Shown here piece after piece: positions 60,773 through 64,000 of a stretch of 64,000 nt of DNA. Below the pieces are notes generated by a model. That model was not told the origin of the DNA. It ran no database searches and saw only the letters and a program-made list of their open reading frames with translations. This DNA is from Curvibacter cyanobacteriorum. Its GTDB lineage: Bacteria; Pseudomonadota; Gammaproteobacteria; Burkholderiales; Burkholderiaceae_C. The stretch covers positions 62,001 to 126,000 of the forward strand of contig NZ_JAQSIP010000004.1 in assembly GCF_028649475.1 (NCBI RefSeq). The letters are read 5' to 3'. Made by a program: the position numbers and the translations under genes. Position 1 is the first letter of the stretch; the number at the start of each line of letters is the position of its first letter.

Positions 60773-60805
60773 GCCGGGTCAGCCCCGGAAGCGCTTGCGC
60801 GTCAG
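60732..60805 (+). repeat. Right 74-bp direct repeat bounding the O-antigen island
   Basis: Perfect copy of 30423-30496. Here the 41-bp YhgE-gene tail is the redundant part, while the last 27 bp belong to the intact ABC-2 permease gene (stop at 60779-60781, minus strand). Bases just outside do not match the left copy. Confidence 0.95.
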
Positions 60806-61645
60806 GGCCAGGGCGACCCAGAACGCCACCACGGTGTAGCCGGTCAACACCCCGGCGTGGCGCAACGCGTGTTCGGGCCAGCGGTCCATGAACAGCGGTC
60901 GCACCAGCTCGACCGCATTGGTCAGCGGCAACCAGTCCGAGGCCAGGCGCACCAACTCGGGCAGCTGTTCGCGTGGAAAGAAGATGCCCGACAAGAACAT
61001 CATCGGCGTCAGCACCAGGGTGAAGTAGTAGGTGAAGAAGTCATAGCCCTGGGCCAGCGCATTGAAGATCAACGCGATGCTCGAGAACATGGCCCCCACC
61101 CCCAGCAGCACCACCCAGGCCAACAGCAGCTTGGGGCTGTGGCTGATGCCCAGGGCCAGCATCACACCCAGGATGGCGGTGACGGTGAACAGCGACTTGA
61201 AGGCTGCCCACAGCATTTCGGCCAGCACCACATCGTCGAGCGCGACCGGCGCGTTCATGATGCCGTCCCAGGTCTTTTGCACATGCATGCGCGAAAACGC
61301 CGAATACAGGGCCTCGAACGAGGCCGCGTTCATCGCGCTCATGCAGATCGAGCCGCTGGCCAGAAACAGGATGTAGGGCACCTGGGTGGCGCCGTCCGGC
61401 CCGTTGACCGTGATCTGGCCCACCAGGGCGCCCATGCCGTAGCCAAACGCCACCAGCCACATCAGCGGTTCGGCGATGTTGCCGACCAGGCTGGGGATGG
61501 CCAGCTTGCGCCAGACCAGCAGGTTGCGCAAGAACACCGGCCACCAGCGTGTCGAGAGCTGGGGCGCACGCCAGATCGAGGGCGTCGGTGGGGGCGGTGG
61601 CAGGGCCGGGGTGTCGGCGGGCGGGGCAGAGGTCGGTTCGGTCAT
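60779..61645 (-). CDS. ABC-2 type permease, NodJ-like
   Basis: 288 residues. A Pro-rich N-terminal tail, then six predicted helices with L-L-V-W-R-K-L-A-I-P-S-L-V-G-N-I-A-E-P-L, G-T-conserved G-Y-G-M-G, and P-M-M-F-L-S-G-I-F-F-P-R-E-Q-L-P near the C-terminus. This is the NodJ/DrrB permease group. It is encoded 89 bp downstream of its ATPase. Substrate unknown: NodIJ homologues in Burkholderiales without nod genes are usual. Its 3' end lies in the right repeat. Confidence 0.9.
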   Translation of the reverse strand: MTEPTSAPPADTPALPPPPPTPSIWRAPQLSTRWWPVFLRNLLVWRKLAIPSLVGNIAEPLMWLVAFGYGMGALVGQITVNGPDGATQVPYILFLASGSICMSAMNAASFEALYSAFSRMHVQKTWDGIMNAPVALDDVVLAEMLWAAFKSLFTVTAILGVMLALGISHSPKLLLAWVVLLGVGAMFSSIALIFNALAQGYDFFTYYFTLVLTPMMFLSGIFFPREQLPELVRLASDWLPLTNAVELVRPLFMDRWPEHALRHAGVLTGYTVVAFWVALALTRKRFRG

Positions 61646-61734
61646 GGTGGGTGCAGTGCAAAAACGCCAGGTCGAAGGTCGTGGTGCGAAGGGCCGTGAG
61701 GGCGGCGGGAGCGGTGGCTGGGCCTGGTGGTGGC

Positions 61735-62658
61735 TCAGCCCCCTTCGCGGATCTGTCGGCCGGTGAGTTTGAGGAACAGGTCCTCGAGGTTGGCCGGCCG
61801 GTGCAGGGTGCGCAGCGCAGGCCATTCGGCCAGGACGTTGAGCAGCGGTGCGGCGGCGTGGGTGTAGAAGAACACGGTTTCGCCGCTGACTTCGGTGCGG
61901 CTGGCCAGCGTGGCCACCGGGCTCTGGGTCAGGGCCAGGGCGCCTTGGCCATAGACCTCGACCACCTCGGGTTCCAGGTGCTCGGCGATCAGCTCGCGCG
62001 GCGGGCCCTCGGCGATCTTGCGGCCATGGTCCAGCACCAGCAGGCGCGAGCACAGGCGCTCGGCCTCGTCCATGAAGTGGGTGGTCAGCAGGATCGACTT
62101 GCCTTGCTGCATCAGCAGCTGCAGCCGCTCCCACATCAGGTGGCGGGCCTGCGGGTCCAGCCCGGTGGTGGGCTCGTCCAGCAGCAGCAGGCGCGGGTTG
62201 TTGACCAGGGCTCGCGCCAGGCTCAGGCGGCGCTTCATGCCGCCCGACAGTTCGCCGGGTTTGGCATCGGCCTTGTGCGACAGGGCCGCGAACTCCAGCA
62301 GCTGCGGGCCGCGCTCCAGCATCACGCGGCGTGGGATGCCAAAGTAGCGCCCATAGACGATCAGGTTCTCCAGGCAGGTGAAGTCGGGGTCCAGGGTGTC
62401 GAACTGGGTCACCACCCCGAGCCCGGCCTTGATGGCCAGGGCGTCGCCCGGCATGTCCAGGCCGAAGGCCCGGATCTGCCCGCCGTCGGGCGTGGTCTGG
62501 CCCAGGCACATGCGGATGGTGGTGGTTTTGCCGGCGCCGTTGGGCCCGATCACCCCCAGGCATTCGCCCGGCGCGATGGCAAAGGACAACTGGTCGACCA
62601 CCGTGTTGGGGCCGTAGCGTTTGTGCAGGTCATGCACCTCGAACAGGGTCTGTGGCAT
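61735..62658 (-). CDS. ABC transporter ATP-binding protein, NodI-like
   Basis: 307 residues. Walker A G-P-N-G-A-G-K-T-T at 38-46, Q-loop in V-V-T-Q-F-D-T-L-D, signature L-S-G-G-M-K-R-R-L, Walker B L-L-L-L-D-E-P-T-T-G-L-D-P, and H-loop T-T-H-F-M-D-E-A-E. C-terminal extension is typical of NodI/DrrA-type exporters. The start is MPQTLFEVHD; the longer open frame upstream crosses the psd gene in antisense and is not real. Pairs with the NodJ-like permease. Confidence 0.95.
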   Translation of the reverse strand: MPQTLFEVHDLHKRYGPNTVVDQLSFAIAPGECLGVIGPNGAGKTTTIRMCLGQTTPDGGQIRAFGLDMPGDALAIKAGLGVVTQFDTLDPDFTCLENLIVYGRYFGIPRRVMLERGPQLLEFAALSHKADAKPGELSGGMKRRLSLARALVNNPRLLLLDEPTTGLDPQARHLMWERLQLLMQQGKSILLTTHFMDEAERLCSRLLVLDHGRKIAEGPPRELIAEHLEPEVVEVYGQGALALTQSPVATLASRTEVSGETVFFYTHAAAPLLNVLAEWPALRTLHRPANLEDLFLKLTGRQIREGG

Positions 62659-62769
62659 GGTGTCAATTGTGGCGCAGCGACCGGATCCACGGTATGGCCG
62701 ACCGCTTTGTCCGTTGAGGCTTGCGGGCTGAATAAAATGGGGGGTTAACAACTCCCCGGGAGTGCGCTC

Positions 62770-63636
62770 TTGTCCGACCGTCTTGTGGTGCTGCCGCAGT
62801 ACCTGATGCCCAAGCTGGCGCTGACCCGTTTGGCTGGCCGACTGGCCAGTGCCCGGGCCGGGGCCTTGACCCACTGGGCGATCCGCCGCTTTGTGGCGCG
62901 CTACGGCGTGGACCTGTCCGAGGCCCAATGGGGCCAGGCCAGCGACTACGCCAGCTTCAACGACTTCTTCACCCGGCCCCTGCGCGAGGGCGCGCGCCCC
63001 CAGGCCCAGGCCGACTACCTGTGCCCGGTGGATGGCGCGATCAGCCAGTTCGGCCCGATCGAGCGCGACCAGATCTTCCAGGCCAAGGGCCACTCGTACA
63101 GCACCCAGGCCCTGGTGGGCGGCAATGCCGCGTTGGCGCGCCAGTTTGAGGACGGGCACTTCGCCACCCTCTACCTGAGCCCGCGCGACTACCACCGCAT
63201 CCACATGCCCTGCGACGGCCGCCTGCTGCGCATGGTCCATGTGCCGGGCGACCTGTTTTCGGTCAACCCCGCCACGGCGCGCGGCATCCCGGGCCTGTTC
63301 GCGCGCAACGAGCGCGTGGTCTGCGTGTTCGAGGACACGGCTGGGCGCCCCTTTGTGCTGACCCTGGTGGGGGCCACCATCGTGGGCAGCATGGCCACCG
63401 TCTGGCATGGCCTGGTCAACCCGCCGCGTCCGGGCACGGTGCGCGAGTGGCGCTACGACAGCCAGCCCGTGCAGCTCAAGAAGGGCGAGGAGATGGGCCG
63501 CTTCCTGCTGGGCTCGACCGTGGTGATGCTGTTCCCCAAGGACACCCTGCGCTTCAACCCCGACTGGGCGCCCGCCCGCGCCATCCGCATGGGCGAAGCC
63601 ATGGCCGAGGCCCTGCCGGCGACCTGCACGCCGTGA
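62770..63636 (+). CDS. psd: Phosphatidylserine decarboxylase proenzyme
   Basis: 288 residues, starting at TTG. Type I PSD blocks: S-F-N-D-F-F-T-R-P-L-R near 57, V-D-G-A-I-S-Q near 88, Y-H-R-I-H-M-P near 140, and the self-cleavage L-G-S-T at 247-250 (cleaved before Ser249, which becomes the pyruvoyl group). It makes phosphatidylethanolamine at the inner membrane. Divergent from the ABC genes; intergenic 111 bp. Confidence 0.95.
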   Translation: MSDRLVVLPQYLMPKLALTRLAGRLASARAGALTHWAIRRFVARYGVDLSEAQWGQASDYASFNDFFTRPLREGARPQAQADYLCPVDGAISQFGPIERDQIFQAKGHSYSTQALVGGNAALARQFEDGHFATLYLSPRDYHRIHMPCDGRLLRMVHVPGDLFSVNPATARGIPGLFARNERVVCVFEDTAGRPFVLTLVGATIVGSMATVWHGLVNPPRPGTVREWRYDSQPVQLKKGEEMGRFLLGSTVVMLFPKDTLRFNPDWAPARAIRMGEAMAEALPATCTP

Positions 63637-63690
63637 CCGTTTTCTCCCCCCGCAACCCCTTTTCAACCGACGCGCACTGCGCTTGAAACC

Positions 63691-64000
63691 ATGACCACAC
63701 TCGGCACCCCCCTCTCGCCCTCGGCGACCAAAGTCATGTTGCTTGGCTCCGGCGAGCTGGGCAAAGAAGTGTTGATCGCCCTGCAACGCCTGGGCGTCGA
63801 AACCACCGCCGTGGACCGCTACGACAACGCGCCCGGCCAGCAGGTGGCCCACCACGCGCGCACCATCACCATGAGCGACCCGGCCCAGCTCAAGGCCCTG
63901 ATCGAGGCCGAGCGCCCGCACCTGGTGGTGCCCGAGATCGAGGCCATCGCCACCCCCATGCTCGAAGAGCTGGAGGCCGCGGGCGTGGTGCGTGTCATCC
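63691..64000 (+). CDS. purT: Formate-dependent phosphoribosylglycinamide formyltransferase (partial)
   Basis: The first 103 residues; the gene runs off the window. ATP-grasp N-terminus [12 protein letters not shown], then [15 protein letters not shown] and V-P-E-I-E-A-I-A-T are characteristic of PurT, which makes formyl-GAR in purine synthesis. Start ATG at 63691, 55 bp after psd. Confidence 0.94.
   Translation, partial: MTTLGTPLSPSATKVMLLGSGELGKEVLIALQRLGVETTAVDRYDNAPGQQVAHHARTITMSDPAQLKALIEAERPHLVVPEIEAIATPMLEELEAAGVVRVI

Noticed and set aside
30423-60805. Prophage or integrative element with integrase
   Set aside because: No integrase, relaxase, phage structural gene or tRNA target was found; only the direct repeats suggest mobility.
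61646-62563. N-terminal extension of the NodJ-like permease through the ATPase gene
   Set aside because: Pro/Arg/Gly-rich out-of-frame translation of the ATPase gene; the permease clearly begins at the ATG at 61645.
62659-63921. 421-codon upstream extension of the NodI-like ATPase
   Set aside because: Antisense to psd and purT; low complexity, no domain.
1-64000. CRISPR arrays, tRNA or rRNA genes
   Set aside because: No regularly spaced repeats, no cloverleaf-like sequence and no rRNA-like stretch were recognised on reading both strands.

Overview
The window is high-GC, densely packed bacterial chromosome. Gene families and coding style (two NodD/CysL-type LysR regulators, a Bug/TctC solute-binding protein, an AtuA-like DUF1446 protein, an EPS-associated MarR regulator, a NodI/NodJ-type ABC pair) point to Betaproteobacteria, order Burkholderiales, most likely Comamonadaceae. 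The genus cannot be fixed from sequence alone. No rRNA, tRNA, CRISPR array, integrase or intact insertion sequence was seen.

Positions 1-30463 are chromosomal genes of uniformly high GC: the 3' end of a Na+/H+ antiporter, an SrkA-like kinase, and a LysR regulator divergent from a long plus-strand catabolic or transport run (2837-16669). That run starts with a DUF1302 barrel, a DUF1329 protein, a Ycf48-like protein and an MMPL/RND pump. It continues with an NTF2-like protein, a DHPON-hydrolase-like alpha/beta hydrolase, a VOC dioxygenase-like protein, a lone Rieske ferredoxin, an FAD monooxygenase, an MFS transporter, a cyclase-type hydrolase and a cupin. Many of these genes overlap as ATGA. 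A minus-strand Bug/AtuA-like group follows, with its own divergent LysR. Next come a PheC-like dehydratase, a periplasmic binding protein paired with a membrane diguanylate cyclase, ohr/ohrR with a visible operator, beta-oxidation genes, a GMC oxidoreductase and a YhgE/Pip-type membrane protein.

Positions 30497-60731 are a lower-GC, mosaic, all-plus-strand O-antigen (or capsule) island. It is bounded by perfect 74-bp direct repeats (30423-30496 and 60732-60805). The repeat spans the 3' ends of two convergent chromosomal genes, so removing the island would restore them 6 bp apart. From left to right the island holds an EPS-type MarR regulator behind an AT-rich inverted repeat, a CDP-3,6-dideoxyhexose module (ddhD, rfbF, rfbG, rfbH), and a two-subunit transketolase plus an SDR. 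It then has two GT2-like transferases around a flippase, a legionaminic acid module of the GDP-sugar type (legB, legC, legG, legI, legH, a CBS-nucleotidyltransferase, Gfo, legF, SDR), and an unassigned GT-B-like protein. It ends with an L-FucNAm module (wbuXYZ-fnlABC-wbuB, laid out as in E. coli O145) and a WbpV-like SDR. The next reading frame breaks after about 11 codons at the right repeat. No priming transferase, Wzy or Wzz is visible.

The most novel prediction is the transketolase pair beside the CDP-4-keto-3,6-dideoxyhexose genes. It suggests a two-carbon-branched sugar made differently from yersiniose. The unit assembled here could combine a branched dideoxyhexose, a nonulosonic acid and an acetamidino-fucose. 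Positions 60779-64000 return to chromosome: a NodJ/NodI-like ABC exporter, phosphatidylserine decarboxylase and the start of purT.
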